Source: Rhodovulum sp. PH10 (GTDB lineage Bacteria > Pseudomonadota > Alphaproteobacteria > Rhizobiales > Xanthobacteraceae). Taken from it: a DNA stretch of 32,701 nucleotides. The notes under the pieces were generated by a model. The model did not search any database, had not been told where the DNA came from, and worked only from the letters and a program-made list of their open reading frames with translations. The stretch covers positions 1 through 32,701 of the forward strand of contig NZ_AKZI01000055.1 in NCBI RefSeq assembly GCF_000293785.1, read 5' to 3'. The translations under genes and the position numbers were made by a program. Shown here one piece after another: positions 7,804-16,544 of the stretch. Position 1 is the first letter of the stretch, and each line of letters opens with the position of its first letter.

Positions 7804-9952
7804 GCTCGACCGCCTCGGCCGCAGCGTCGGCACCGGACAGCACTACGACGGCGCCTGTTCTCAATGCGTCTTGGATGGCGAATGTGGCGCGGGTGACAGC
7901 CTCCAGCTCTACCAGAGGGATAGGCGCCGCGCCCTTGCCCTTGGCGGCATCCAGGAAGGCCTTTACTAGCGACACTTGACCCTTGTCCTGACTGGCCTTT
8001 GTCACCGTTTGCCGGCCGGCCTTGGTGACAATCATGCGGAAGAAGTCGTCGATCTGGACCACGCACCCCGCCGCGAACACCTCGATCTGCTCCTTCGAGA
8101 CCGCTGGGTCTCCGAGCGAGGAGTAGACGATTGCCCCCGTCGAGCCGTTCGCGAAACGGATCAGAATCGACACGGCGTCGTCGAGACCGCGGGCAGCCAC
8201 GGCCGACACCTCCAGCGGAAGACTCCCATTCAGCGCCACCATCGCGTCGATGAAATGGCAGACCTCGCCGACGATGCGGCCGCCACCTTCCTCCCGTTGG
8301 ATCCAACTGTCTCCGGGGATTGCCCCGGCGTTCACTCGGTACAGCATCACCACGGGACCAGAGCACGGGCTCAAGGCCGCCTTAGCCTGCAGCAGCAGGG
8401 GGGCCATGCGCCGGTTGAAGCCGACGGTCAAGACTGCGGTGGAGGCGCGTGCGGCCGCCAGCACGGCGTCGAGCTGCTCGTCATCCATGGCAAGCGGCTT
8501 CTCGCAAAAAACGTGCTTCCCCGCATTCAGCGCATCGATCACGTAGCGCGCATGCGAGTTGTGCCGGGTCGCGATGAAGACCGCATCGACGTCCTCACCC
8601 CTGGTGATCGCGGCGGGATCGGTGCCGACGGTGTGAAAGCCGTGCTTGCTCCCGGCATGCCCGGCACTGATTCCGGTCGAGGTGGCGACGGCCGCGAGAG
8701 ACACTCCGGAGCACTTCTTCACCGCAGGTAGCAGCACGCCCTTGGCGTAATTCCCGAAGCCGACGAATCCGATGCGGAGGCCGGAACGGACCGGGCGTTT
8801 AAGCGGCCTCGTGATCACCGAGGGCTCATTTCGCGCCTTACTCCCGGGGTAGCTCAGCAGCATCGCCAGGTGCGCGTCGCCGCGCTCCATTGCAGCATAG
8901 GCCTGCTCAGCGGCGTGGATTGGAAACCGGTGGGTGACCAGTCGCGACGGGGTAACCCGACCGTCGGCGATCAGCCCCAAGAACGCGAACATGTTGCGCT
9001 GCTCGGTCCAGCGTACGTAGGGCAACGGGTAGTCGTTGCCGGCGAGCTCGTAGGCCGGATCGTGGCGGCCGGGCCCGTACGACATGGAGAGCTTCAATTC
9101 CAGCTCCCGCTTGTAGAAAGGCTCGCGATCGATGGTCATGCCGACGAGGCCGACGACCACGATGCGGCCTTTCGTGCGGCTGATCTCGGCCGCGAGGTTC
9201 AGAGGCTCGCTCGACTTCGTCGACGCGGTGACGATGACGCCGTCGGCGCCGTAGCCGGCGGAGAAACCGAGCGCTGCCTCGCGCAGTCCGTCACTGATCG
9301 CGGTGTCCGCCCCGAGGGCGCGGGCCAGCGCCACGCGCTCGGGGTTGGGATCGAAGCCGAGAACCCGGCAACCGTTCGCTTTCAGTAACTGCACGGTCAA
9401 CAGCCCGATCAGGCCGAGCCCCATGACGACGATGCCCTCGCCCAGCGTAGGCGCAGCCTGCCGAACGCCTTGCAGTGCGATGGCGCCGAGCGTGACGAAG
9501 CTCGCGTCCTCGTCCCCGACCCCGTCGGGAATGCGCACCGTCAGGTTCTTGGGGACAGCGTTGATCTCTGCATGATTCGCCATGCCCGCCCCGGCGCAGG
9601 CAACGCGGTCGCCGACCGCGAGACCCGAGACGCCGTGGCCGATCTCGACCACCTCGCCGGCGAGCGAGTAGCCGAGCGGGATTGGCGTATCGAGCTTGGC
9701 AAAAACCTTTTCGAACGTCGGCTGCAGGCCGTCGCGCCGAGCGTTGCGAATCACGCGGCGCACCAGGTCGGGCCGTGCCATCGCCTTGCCCGCTAGTGAT
9801 GCCTTAGCTAAATTTATCAGCTGCTTCTCCGTGCCGGAAGAGATGAGGGAGACACGCGTCAGAACAAGCACCGTTCCGACTCCCGCCCTCGGAGCAGGAA
9901 CCTCGGCGACCTTCAAATCGCCGCTAAGGTAATTCTGTTGGACCTGCTTCAT
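7796..9952 (-). CDS. Fused two-domain oxidoreductase (MDR-type dehydrogenase + Gfo/Idh/MocA)
   Basis: A 718-residue protein joining two NAD(P)-dependent modules. Residues 1 to about 370 form a medium-chain dehydrogenase: GYSLAGEVVEIGHGVSGLAV, the Rossmann segment GIVVMGLGLIGLLTVQLLKA, and a C-terminal HAAEQAYAAM. From about 385 on it is Gfo/Idh/MocA: GLRIGFVGFGNYAKGVLLPA for nucleotide binding and HVFCEKPLAMDDEQ for the EKP motif. The MDR half has LISSGTEK where a zinc ligand Cys is usual and no GHE motif, so the catalytic zinc site looks absent. Such bi-domain proteins recur in polysaccharide clusters; the substrate is unknown, though an oxidised nucleotide sugar or glycan intermediate is plausible. 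ATG 9952 gives the usual family opening MKQVQQN. Confidence 0.87.
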   Translation of the reverse strand: MKQVQQNYLSGDLKVAEVPAPRAGVGTVLVLTRVSLISSGTEKQLINLAKASLAGKAMARPDLVRRVIRNARRDGLQPTFEKVFAKLDTPIPLGYSLAGEVVEIGHGVSGLAVGDRVACAGAGMANHAEINAVPKNLTVRIPDGVGDEDASFVTLGAIALQGVRQAAPTLGEGIVVMGLGLIGLLTVQLLKANGCRVLGFDPNPERVALARALGADTAISDGLREAALGFSAGYGADGVIVTASTKSSEPLNLAAEISRTKGRIVVVGLVGMTIDREPFYKRELELKLSMSYGPGRHDPAYELAGNDYPLPYVRWTEQRNMFAFLGLIADGRVTPSRLVTHRFPIHAAEQAYAAMERGDAHLAMLLSYPGSKARNEPSVITRPLKRPVRSGLRIGFVGFGNYAKGVLLPAVKKCSGVSLAAVATSTGISAGHAGSKHGFHTVGTDPAAITRGEDVDAVFIATRHNSHARYVIDALNAGKHVFCEKPLAMDDEQLDAVLAAARASTAVLTVGFNRRMAPLLLQAKAALSPCSGPVVMLYRVNAGAIPGDSWIQREEGGGRIVGEVCHFIDAMVALNGSLPLEVSAVAARGLDDAVSILIRFANGSTGAIVYSSLGDPAVSKEQIEVFAAGCVVQIDDFFRMIVTKAGRQTVTKASQDKGQVSLVKAFLDAAKGKGAAPIPLVELEAVTRATFAIQDALRTGAVVVLSGADAAAEAVEHA

Positions 9953-9974
9953 GTTTGAAATCCGGGATGCACAT

Positions 9975-9987
9975 CTGATAATATCAG
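9975..9987. promoter_or_regulatory. Small palindrome, possible operator
   Basis: CTGATA and TATCAG flank a single central base, about 23-35 bases upstream of the oxidoreductase ATG. This AT-rich symmetrical site lies where a repressor or initiating polymerase could bind. Chance occurrence cannot be excluded. Confidence 0.3.
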
Positions 9988-10026
9988 CCACACAAATCTA
10001 TTCTGGGGATATGACATAGCCTCCCG

Positions 10027-10058
10027 CGTCAAGTTATAGAAGCCTGTCGGACTTGACG
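10027..10058. repeat. 8-bp inverted repeat with 16-base spacer
   Basis: CGTCAAGT at 10,027-10,034 is perfectly complementary to ACTTGACG at 10,051-10,058. It is not followed by a T run on either strand, so it is a poor terminator and more likely an operator or a weak hairpin. One arm includes the TTGACG that could be a -35 element for the minus-strand operon. Confidence 0.4.
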
Positions 10059-10381
10059 GCACCGGCTGGCATTGTCGAACATTGATTCTCGATGATCATG
10101 TGTTGGGTATGAGCAACTTTCGTCCGGTGGATCGTGCGACCGGCCACGCGCTACGGCGCCAGCTCGGCACGCGCGGGAAAATTGCGGCATTGGGTAAGCC
10201 GACCCGCGGCATCGGGCTGTCCGGCGTTCGCACCAGAGCGGGCAACAGATCGCGCATTTGTCGCTGCAGGTCGAGTTCGACTCACCGCACGAGCCGTCCG
10301 GGTGGCACATGGCGAGCGAAACAAAGTGATTGGCTCGCACACTCAAGCAAGCAGGCTCGGATGCTCATTTCGGGTTCCGCA

Positions 10382-11974
10382 TCACGGCCGGCTCGCGACC
10401 CTCTGTTGCCGGAGCCGCCCGATGATGCTGCGCCTCAGTTCAGCTGGCAGGCCAACCACTCCGGCGGGCGCGGCACCCAGAACGGCGTAAAGCAGGCCGA
10501 CGACCAGGAACGACGCAACCGAGGTCACCCCGACGAGGTAGACCAGTGTCGTGACAACTAGCGAGCACCAGATTGCGGACAGGATCATCGCCCAATAACA
10601 CCTCGCCAGATAAGGGACCGGTTCGAACCATCCTGTGACGCTGTGGGCGAGCAATGGCAGGGCAATGCAGAATGCCACGATATCGCCTACCGCCAACCCC
10701 GCCGCGGCACCCGCCGTACCGAATTTCCAGGACAGAAGAAGGAGCCCGGCTAGTCCGAAGGCCAGTTGAACGACCTGAGCGATGGCCCCCGGGCGGGGCA
10801 TATTGGCAAGCGTCAGGAGGCTAGTGACCGGAATGCTTGGAACTGCCGCGGCTGCACCGGCCAGCAAGTACAAGCTGATTGACAGATCGAACAGGTCCGC
10901 GCGTCCGGTCCACAGCGTGACGAACGAAGCACCGAGTACTGCGATCCCGACGCCGATGATCGAGAGCAGGACTGACATCAAGACCGCACTGTGCTCGACA
11001 TTGCGCACCACCGCCTCTCGCCGGCCATTGTGCAGTGCGTCGGCCAACTCGACGGCAGCCGACAATGAAAACATCATCACAATCTGTCGCGCGAACGTGA
11101 CCAGTGTGCGCAGAATGATGAACCCGACCAGCGGCGTTCCGCCAATGCCCATTAGGCCGAGTACGAGTACGGGGGCCTGCTGCCAAGCGACCGGAATCCC
11201 TTGCTGGAGGACCAGCCACTTGACGTGGTGCGCGATCTCGACCACCTCTGCGGAGGTTGGCAGCTGAGGTCTGAAGGTCAGATCGGGGAAGCGTTGCTTC
11301 AAGTCGCGAATCATGACCCCCCAACCTGCCACCAGATCGCTTATCAAGACGACGACAGCCTGGACGAGCGGCGTGGCGCCAAGGCTCGCCGCAACGAGCG
11401 TCGAGACCGCCAACGCGGCGAACTGCACTTGGTCGACTAAAGTGCCAAGGGCGTACTGCTGACGACCGCGGTAGAGTTGGGAAATGGCGCCTCTCGCGGA
11501 GCGCGAGATGCTTGCCGCGCTGAGAAGCACCAGGATAACCTGAGATTGTTCACGCGGAATCATCTTGATGGCGAAGACTGACGGCACATCCAGCAGAGTG
11601 AGCCCGACGATGAGGATCAGCAGCGTTCCGCATGCGAGAGCAAACCCCCACGTAATCGCCACTCCTAGAGTGCGCTGGAAGGCAGCATGATCCAGACTCG
11701 CTCTATGCTGCTGCCAGACGTTGCCGAAGTAGATGTTGAGCCCCATCTCGGCCAGGGCAAAGGAACCAGCAACGGCCATCAGGATGGCCCATTCGGCAAA
11801 GACGTCCGTGCCCCAGCCGCGCAGCAGCACCATCACGACTAAGAAGCGATCCACAAAGCTGATCGCCAAACCCACCAGCTTTGCGCCGAAGTTCTTTCCT
11901 ATTCGCGCCAACATGCCCGGCACTGAAATATGATTGCGGATTGCCAAGTCCCGCGGCGGATATGATTTCAGCAC
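10382..11974 (-). CDS. Polysaccharide flippase (Wzx/MOP-type oligosaccharide translocase)
   Basis: An integral membrane protein of about 530 residues with roughly a dozen hydrophobic helices, such as LVGLAISFVDRFLVVMVLL, TLLILIVGLTLLDVPSVFAI and ASFLVVGLLYAVLGAAPAG. The opening GKNFGAKLVGL and overall plan fit the MATE/MOP exporter superfamily that moves undecaprenyl-linked repeat units across the inner membrane. Sequence conservation in this family is low, so the call rests on topology and neighbourhood. It points to a Wzx/Wzy-type pathway, but no polymerase is visible in the window. GTG 11,974 overlaps the asnB stop by seven bases with AGCAGG upstream; ATG 11,914 is the alternative. Confidence 0.82.
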   Translation of the reverse strand: MLKSYPPRDLAIRNHISVPGMLARIGKNFGAKLVGLAISFVDRFLVVMVLLRGWGTDVFAEWAILMAVAGSFALAEMGLNIYFGNVWQQHRASLDHAAFQRTLGVAITWGFALACGTLLILIVGLTLLDVPSVFAIKMIPREQSQVILVLLSAASISRSARGAISQLYRGRQQYALGTLVDQVQFAALAVSTLVAASLGATPLVQAVVVLISDLVAGWGVMIRDLKQRFPDLTFRPQLPTSAEVVEIAHHVKWLVLQQGIPVAWQQAPVLVLGLMGIGGTPLVGFIILRTLVTFARQIVMMFSLSAAVELADALHNGRREAVVRNVEHSAVLMSVLLSIIGVGIAVLGASFVTLWTGRADLFDLSISLYLLAGAAAAVPSIPVTSLLTLANMPRPGAIAQVVQLAFGLAGLLLLSWKFGTAGAAAGLAVGDIVAFCIALPLLAHSVTGWFEPVPYLARCYWAMILSAIWCSLVVTTLVYLVGVTSVASFLVVGLLYAVLGAAPAGVVGLPAELRRSIIGRLRQQRVASRP

Positions 11975-13800
11975 GTCACCTGCTGCCAAGCTGCCACGCT
12001 ACGAGCCCAACCACGACTGAAAGGCTTTGCATTCGAGACCGTATGCATTTGGTTGGAAGGCCCCTTCTCGATCCAGCTCTGGACGGGGATGCCGAATCCG
12101 GTCTTGGGGCGTCGAACTATCTCGTCCGGTAGCGGACGGCTTGGCGCCGCGGCCAGAAGTGCTTTCCCGGATGGCCGCCGGCCGGCAATCATCAAGGGGG
12201 CGACGGCCTCAAGCAGGTAGTGGTCGACGAGTGGGGTACGCAGCTCAAGCGAATGAGCCATGCTCGCCCAGTCGGAGTCGCGCAAAAGTTGGTTGCGCAG
12301 ATAAATGCTCGATTCTAGCGCGGAAACCATACCGAAATCGGTTTTCGGACCGCCTTCTAGCACTCGTGACAGGAACTCGAAAGGGGCTAACTCCTCAAGT
12401 CCTTCACGAACGAAGGCCTTATCCGCAATCGCCTCTCCCATCTCCTCGGGAAGGAAAAGGCCGCGCTGCAGAAGGTAGGTTCCAGAGAGCTCCGCGCCAT
12501 AGCGGAGGAGCCCGGCAAGCTTGGGATGCACGGGCAGTCCCACGGACTCAGCCAAGCGAACGGCAGCCTGCGCGAGAGTTGCCAGGCCAGGAACCCGTGC
12601 CGGCACATGCAGCATGCGCGTCAGATAGGGCAGGCTCTGGAACGTCGAGTAGCCTCCAAAAAGCTCATCTCCTCCCACACCGCTGATCGCAACCTTGAGA
12701 CCGGCTTCATGACTAGCCTTGCTGACGAACCACGTGTTAATGCCGTCTATCGACGGCTGATCCATCGCCTGGAGAATCTTCGGCAGATCGTTGTGGAACT
12801 CGCTGGCGCTCACGACTCGCGTCGTGTGGTTGGTTGCGTAAAAGCGAGCGATCTCGGCCGCGAGCGGCGCTTCGTCGTTGACACTGCCCTGGAACTCTTC
12901 GTAGCTCAGCGTGATCGTACGGATTTCCGTCTGGCCGGCATCTCGGATGAGGCCGACGAGCGAACCAGAATCGACGCCGGCAGAAAGGAAAACCCCTACT
13001 GGCACGTCGGCGATAAGGTGGTGCCGCACGCTGTCGAGGAGCGCCTCGCGCACGATCTGCTGCAATGCTGCAGTCGGAAGGGCAGTGCGTTCGTCCTCGG
13101 CAGCATGGATTGCAGCGGAGAGGGAATAATAGTGTTTATGAGCGTGTGCTCCTGTGCGATCGACTGTGAGTGTGGAGCCGGCCGGCAGCGCCTTGACGCT
13201 TTCGAACACTGTCCACGGCTCCGGCACGCTTCCGAACAGGAAAAAGCCCGTGACGCCGGCGGGATCGGGGCGACGCCGGGTCCTCGGATCGAGCACGAGT
13301 GCCTTGACCTGCGACGCGAAGGAGAAAATGCCGCCAGCGTCGGCATAGTAAAATGGTTTGATGCCGTAGGGGTCGCGCGCGCAGAAAAGTGTCTGGCGCG
13401 GCTCGTCCCACAACGCGAAGGCGAACATTCCGCGCAGTTTAGAGATGAAGCCAGGTCCGTCTTGACGATACAGTTGCAGCAGCACCTCCGTGTCCGACGT
13501 GCTGCGGAAGACGTAACCCTGGCGCTGTAGGCTCTCCCGCAGTTGCCTGAAATTATAGATTTCGCCGTTGAACGTTAAGACCACGCTGCCATCATCGCTC
13601 GCCATCGGCTGCGCACCGTTCGATGTAAGGTCAATTATCGCGAGCCGACGGTGACCGAGCCAAACTCGCCCGCTAGGGCAACTCCATTCGCCACTGCCAT
13701 CAGGTCCTCGCGTCGCCATACTGTCGCGGATGCGGAGCAGAGCTGTTTCGTCGACCTTGGCTCCATCCCGATAGGCGAATGCACCGCAAATGCCGCACAT
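11968..13800 (-). CDS. asnB: Asparagine synthase (glutamine-hydrolysing) family amidotransferase
   Basis: A 610-residue AsnB-type enzyme. The mature N-terminal nucleophile Cys2 (MCGICGAFAYRDG) begins the class II glutaminase domain, with RGPDG at 31-35, GHRRLAIIDL at 49-58, NGEIYNF at 78-84 and SDTE at 102-105. The synthase domain has the ATP pyrophosphatase loop SAGVDSGS at 273-280, then SGVGGDELFGGY and RRPKTGFGIPVQSW. All catalytic landmarks are present. It could make asparagine, but homologues in surface-glycan clusters (WbpS, WbtH) amidate uronic acids using glutamine, and the neighbouring dehydrogenase could supply such a sugar acid. ATG 13,800 is fixed by the essential Cys2. A promoter-like sequence lies upstream. 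Confidence 0.92.
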   Translation of the reverse strand: MCGICGAFAYRDGAKVDETALLRIRDSMATRGPDGSGEWSCPSGRVWLGHRRLAIIDLTSNGAQPMASDDGSVVLTFNGEIYNFRQLRESLQRQGYVFRSTSDTEVLLQLYRQDGPGFISKLRGMFAFALWDEPRQTLFCARDPYGIKPFYYADAGGIFSFASQVKALVLDPRTRRRPDPAGVTGFFLFGSVPEPWTVFESVKALPAGSTLTVDRTGAHAHKHYYSLSAAIHAAEDERTALPTAALQQIVREALLDSVRHHLIADVPVGVFLSAGVDSGSLVGLIRDAGQTEIRTITLSYEEFQGSVNDEAPLAAEIARFYATNHTTRVVSASEFHNDLPKILQAMDQPSIDGINTWFVSKASHEAGLKVAISGVGGDELFGGYSTFQSLPYLTRMLHVPARVPGLATLAQAAVRLAESVGLPVHPKLAGLLRYGAELSGTYLLQRGLFLPEEMGEAIADKAFVREGLEELAPFEFLSRVLEGGPKTDFGMVSALESSIYLRNQLLRDSDWASMAHSLELRTPLVDHYLLEAVAPLMIAGRRPSGKALLAAAPSRPLPDEIVRRPKTGFGIPVQSWIEKGPSNQMHTVSNAKPFSRGWARSVAAWQQVTC

Positions 13801-13867
13801 GAGACTAAACAACTCCCGTCGGAGGCGACACCACATCCGTGGCGCATCGAAACCGGAGCGTAAGGTC

Positions 13868-13897
13868 AATAAACTGCACGCAAATACACCTTGTCAA
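13868..13897 (-). promoter_or_regulatory. Putative sigma-70-type promoter for asnB
   Basis: On the minus strand TTGACA (13,897-13,892) matches the -35 consensus exactly, and TTTATT (13,873-13,868) follows after 18 bases as a four-of-six -10. Transcription would start about 60 bases ahead of asnB, in the roughly 100-bp gap after the epimerase gene. This suggests asnB and the genes after it can be expressed separately from the dehydrogenase-epimerase pair. Confidence 0.45.
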
Positions 13898-13901
13898 CGA
13901 T

Positions 13902-14939
13902 CTATTGCGTAAAAATTAAATCATTATAATAACTTTGGTACCAACGCACGAATGTCGCCACGCCTTCACGAGTTGGGGTCGCGGGCTTGTAACCTACTGT
14001 CTTGGACAGTTCCGTAACATCAGCGTAGGTGTCGGGAATGTCCCCCGGCTGCATAGGCAAAAGCTCCTTCGCCGCCTTCTTGCCGACCGCGTCCTCGATG
14101 GCCTCGATGTACTCCATCAGCTTCACCGGCTGGTTGTTGCCGATGTTAAAAAGGCGGAACGGTGCGTTGGAGCTCGCCGGATCGGGGTCGTCGCTCGACC
14201 AGTCCGGGTTCGGGGCGGCGATCTGGTCGGACGCGCGGATCACGCCCTCGGCGATGTCCGCCACGTAGGTGAAGTCGCGCGTGTGATTTCCGTGATTGAA
14301 GACCTTGATCGGTGCGCCGGCCAGGATGCTCTTGGTGAACAGGAACAGCGCCATGTCCGGCCGGCCCCAGGGGCCATAGACCGTGAAGAACCGCAGCCCG
14401 GTGGTCGGCAGCCCGAACAGGTGGCTGTAGGCGTGCGCCATGAGCTCGTTCGCCCGCTTGGTCGCGGCGTAGAACTGGAGCGGATGGTCGACGCCCCGGT
14501 GCTCGGAGAACGGCATCCGCGTGTTGGCCCCGTACACGCTCGACGTCGAGGCGTAGGTCAGGTGCGGCGTCGCGGCGTGGCGGCAGGCTTCGAGGATGTT
14601 CGTGAAGGCGACGATGTTCGACTGAACGTAATCGTGCGGGTGCGTCAGGCTGTGGCGCACGCCGGCTTGCGCCGCAAGGTGGATGACACGGTCGAAGCCG
14701 TGTGTCGTGAATGCCGCGTCGACGGCACGCTGATCCGCCAGGTCGGCGCGAATGAAGGTCCAACGGCCCGGGCCATGGCGCGCGGCCTCGTCGAGGATGC
14801 GGAGTCGCGCCTCCTTGAGGGACACGTCGTAGTAGGTGTTGACGACATCGAACCCGACGACCTCGTCACCGCGTTCGAGCAGGCGCTTCGCGGTGTGGAA
14901 GCCGATGAATCCGGCGGCCCCGGTCACGAGAACTTTCAT
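13902..14939 (-). CDS. lpsL: UDP-glucuronate 4-epimerase
   Basis: A 345-residue extended SDR enzyme that should interconvert UDP-glucuronate and UDP-galacturonate. The NAD-binding [10 protein letters not shown] is at residues 6-15. [15 protein letters not shown], a stretch typical of glucuronate epimerases, follows at 32-46. Then come [29 protein letters not shown], catalytic Tyr157/Lys161 in YAATKRANE, and [15 protein letters not shown]. The C-terminal [12 protein letters not shown] also fits. The symbol is borrowed from the Sinorhizobium homologue. It starts seven bases after the dehydrogenase stop and is almost certainly co-transcribed with it. It implies galacturonic acid in the polysaccharide or lipopolysaccharide core. 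An amino-sugar substrate is less likely but not excluded. Confidence 0.9.
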   Translation of the reverse strand: MKVLVTGAAGFIGFHTAKRLLERGDEVVGFDVVNTYYDVSLKEARLRILDEAARHGPGRWTFIRADLADQRAVDAAFTTHGFDRVIHLAAQAGVRHSLTHPHDYVQSNIVAFTNILEACRHAATPHLTYASTSSVYGANTRMPFSEHRGVDHPLQFYAATKRANELMAHAYSHLFGLPTTGLRFFTVYGPWGRPDMALFLFTKSILAGAPIKVFNHGNHTRDFTYVADIAEGVIRASDQIAAPNPDWSSDDPDPASSNAPFRLFNIGNNQPVKLMEYIEAIEDAVGKKAAKELLPMQPGDIPDTYADVTELSKTVGYKPATPTREGVATFVRWYQSYYNDLIFTQ

Positions 14940-14946
14940 TTCGAAC

Positions 14947-16224
14947 TCACAGCCGCCCGTCGGTTTCGTGCTTTGCGAACACGCCTTTGACGTCGAAGAG
15001 CACCGCGTTGGGCCGGCCGAATTCGCGCACCTTGGCCGCTCCCATCTCGGCGAACTGGCGGTGGCTCACCGCAAGGATCACCGCGTCGTAACGACCGGCC
15101 GGCGGCTCGGTCTGCTCGACCTCGACGCCGAGTTCGTCCCGTGCGTCGGCCACGTCGACCCAAGGATCCCAGACCTCGACTACGGCGTTGTTCTCCTGCA
15201 GCCCTCGGATCACGTCGAGGACCTTGGAGTTTCGAAGATCGGGGCAGTTCTCCTTGAACGTGAGACCCAGCACCAGGACGCGGGAGCCTACGACGGGGAA
15301 ACCGCGTCGCATCATCAGGCGGGCGACCCGCTCGGCGACGTGCGCGCCCATGCCGTCGTTGATGCGGCGGCCCGCGAGAATCACCTCGGGGTGATAGCCG
15401 ATCTCCTGGGCACGATGGGTGAGGTAATAAGGGTCGACGCCGATGCAGTGGCCGCCGACCAGGCCCGGCGCGAAGGGCAAGAAATTCCACTTCGAGGCTG
15501 CCGCGGCGAGCACCTTCCGGGTATCGAGGCCGAGCTTGTGAAAGATGATGGCGAGCTCGTTCATCAACGCGATGTTGAGGTCCCGCTGCGTGTTCTCGAT
15601 GACCTTGGCGGCTTCCGCGACCTCGATCGAGGTGGCCTTGTGGGTGCCGGCCGTGACGATCGAGGCGTAGAGGGCATCGACCGCATCGGCGGCTTCGGGG
15701 GTGGAGCCGCTCGTCACCTTGGTGATGGTCGTCAGGCGATGCGCCTTGTCGCCGGGATTGATGCGCTCCGGGCTGTAGCCGACAAAGAAGTCTTGGTTGA
15801 ATCTCAGCCCTGATGTCCGCTCCAGAACCGGCACGCAAATCTCCACGGTGCAACCCGGGTAGACGGTCGATTCAAAAATGACGATGGCACCTTTCGACAT
15901 GGCCTTGCCGACGATCTCGGAGGCTTTCTCGAGAAGAGTGAGATCCGGGCGTTTGGCCCGATCGATTGGTGTCGGGACAGCGACGATGAACATGCCGCAG
16001 TCTTTCAGGTCCTCGCCTGCATAACTATACTTCAGGTACTTTGCGGCGGCCAGATCGTCGGGCTCGACCTCGAGCGTGCCGTCCCGCCCGGATCGCAGCT
16101 CCTCGACACGCGCCTTGCTGATATCGAACCCGACGACCGGACGAATTTTTCCGAACTCGACGGCCAGCGGAAGGCCCACGTAGCCGAGGCCAATGACCGC
16201 AATCGTCGTTTCATTTGGGTTCAT
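14947..16224 (-). CDS. Nucleotide-sugar 6-dehydrogenase (TviB/WbpO-like, probably UDP-N-acetylhexosamine)
   Basis: A 425-residue UDP-sugar 6-dehydrogenase that oxidises C6 to a carboxylate with two NAD+. [16 protein letters not shown] (11-26) binds [11 protein letters not shown] (118-125) and the [19 protein letters not shown] helix (207-225) line the active site, and Cys260 in [17 protein letters not shown] is the nucleophile. The [12 protein letters not shown] and [13 protein letters not shown] patterns and the 425-residue length fit the UDP-GlcNAc/GalNAc branch (TviB, WbpO) better than UDP-glucose dehydrogenase. The product would be an N-acetylhexosaminuronic acid donor. ATG 16,224 gives the family length; the open frame continues upstream to 16,293. 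It is the first gene after a 320-bp gap, so it probably heads an operon. Confidence 0.88.
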   Translation of the reverse strand: MNPNETTIAVIGLGYVGLPLAVEFGKIRPVVGFDISKARVEELRSGRDGTLEVEPDDLAAAKYLKYSYAGEDLKDCGMFIVAVPTPIDRAKRPDLTLLEKASEIVGKAMSKGAIVIFESTVYPGCTVEICVPVLERTSGLRFNQDFFVGYSPERINPGDKAHRLTTITKVTSGSTPEAADAVDALYASIVTAGTHKATSIEVAEAAKVIENTQRDLNIALMNELAIIFHKLGLDTRKVLAAAASKWNFLPFAPGLVGGHCIGVDPYYLTHRAQEIGYHPEVILAGRRINDGMGAHVAERVARLMMRRGFPVVGSRVLVLGLTFKENCPDLRNSKVLDVIRGLQENNAVVEVWDPWVDVADARDELGVEVEQTEPPAGRYDAVILAVSHRQFAEMGAAKVREFGRPNAVLFDVKGVFAKHETDGRL

Positions 16225-16544
16225 GTAATAAATGCTCTTGGAAGGGGCGATGCTCGAGGTGGCGTCCTGGTCGGCCGACCCGAGCCGAGCCATCTCGGCA
16301 GAATTGGACTCTTCCCGAAGGCGCCGTGAAAAGAAAAACTCAAGCTACCGCACTCGGGGTGAAACCTGCGTGGCTTCTCCCGCCGAGTATTGCCGAGCGG
16401 TGCGCTATCTAGGGACGCGCCATTCAGTATCTAGGGGCATCCTCAATGGACGCCGCTTTATTCAGCATCACTGCAGACAATCGAGGGGTGCTGTGAGCCT
16501 AAAACGGACAGCAGCGGGATCGACGGAAGTCGGTCAGGTCACCC
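16225..16544. other. Intergenic region between the sugar-phosphate transferase and dehydrogenase genes
   Basis: About 320 bp without a supported gene; the small frames here do not resemble known proteins. It must hold the 3' end of the transferase transcript and probably a promoter for the dehydrogenase operon, although I found no well-spaced hexamer pair. Its most notable content is a direct repeat at 16,406-16,437, listed separately. No convincing terminator hairpin with a T run was found. Confidence 0.5.
16406..16437. repeat. Direct repeat TATCTAGGG, 22-bp period
   Basis: TATCTAGGG occurs at 16,406-16,414 and again at 16,428-16,436, so the copies begin 22 bases apart, about two DNA turns. 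Two identical half-sites on one DNA face are typical of regulator binding. They lie about 180-210 bases upstream of the dehydrogenase start. Confidence 0.4.

Larger units (their letters stand above)
9953..10381. other. Intergenic region upstream of the two-domain oxidoreductase gene
   Basis: About 430 bp with no recognisable gene. Short open frames on both strands (for example 10,151-10,342 minus and 10,082-10,561 plus) have no family features and composition like random reading. The left part holds two inverted repeats, listed separately, in the place where regulation of the downstream glycosyltransferase operon would be expected. The minus strand also has TTGACG at 10,032-10,027 but no convincing -10 hexamer at normal spacing. 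The right part shows nothing further. Confidence 0.5.

Noticed and set aside
10082-10561. Plus-strand 159-codon frame overlapping the flippase 3' end
   Set aside because: It runs antisense into the flippase gene and has no conserved features.
12526-13530. Plus-strand 334-codon frame opposite asnB
   Set aside because: asnB has all catalytic motifs on the minus strand; the opposite frame has none.
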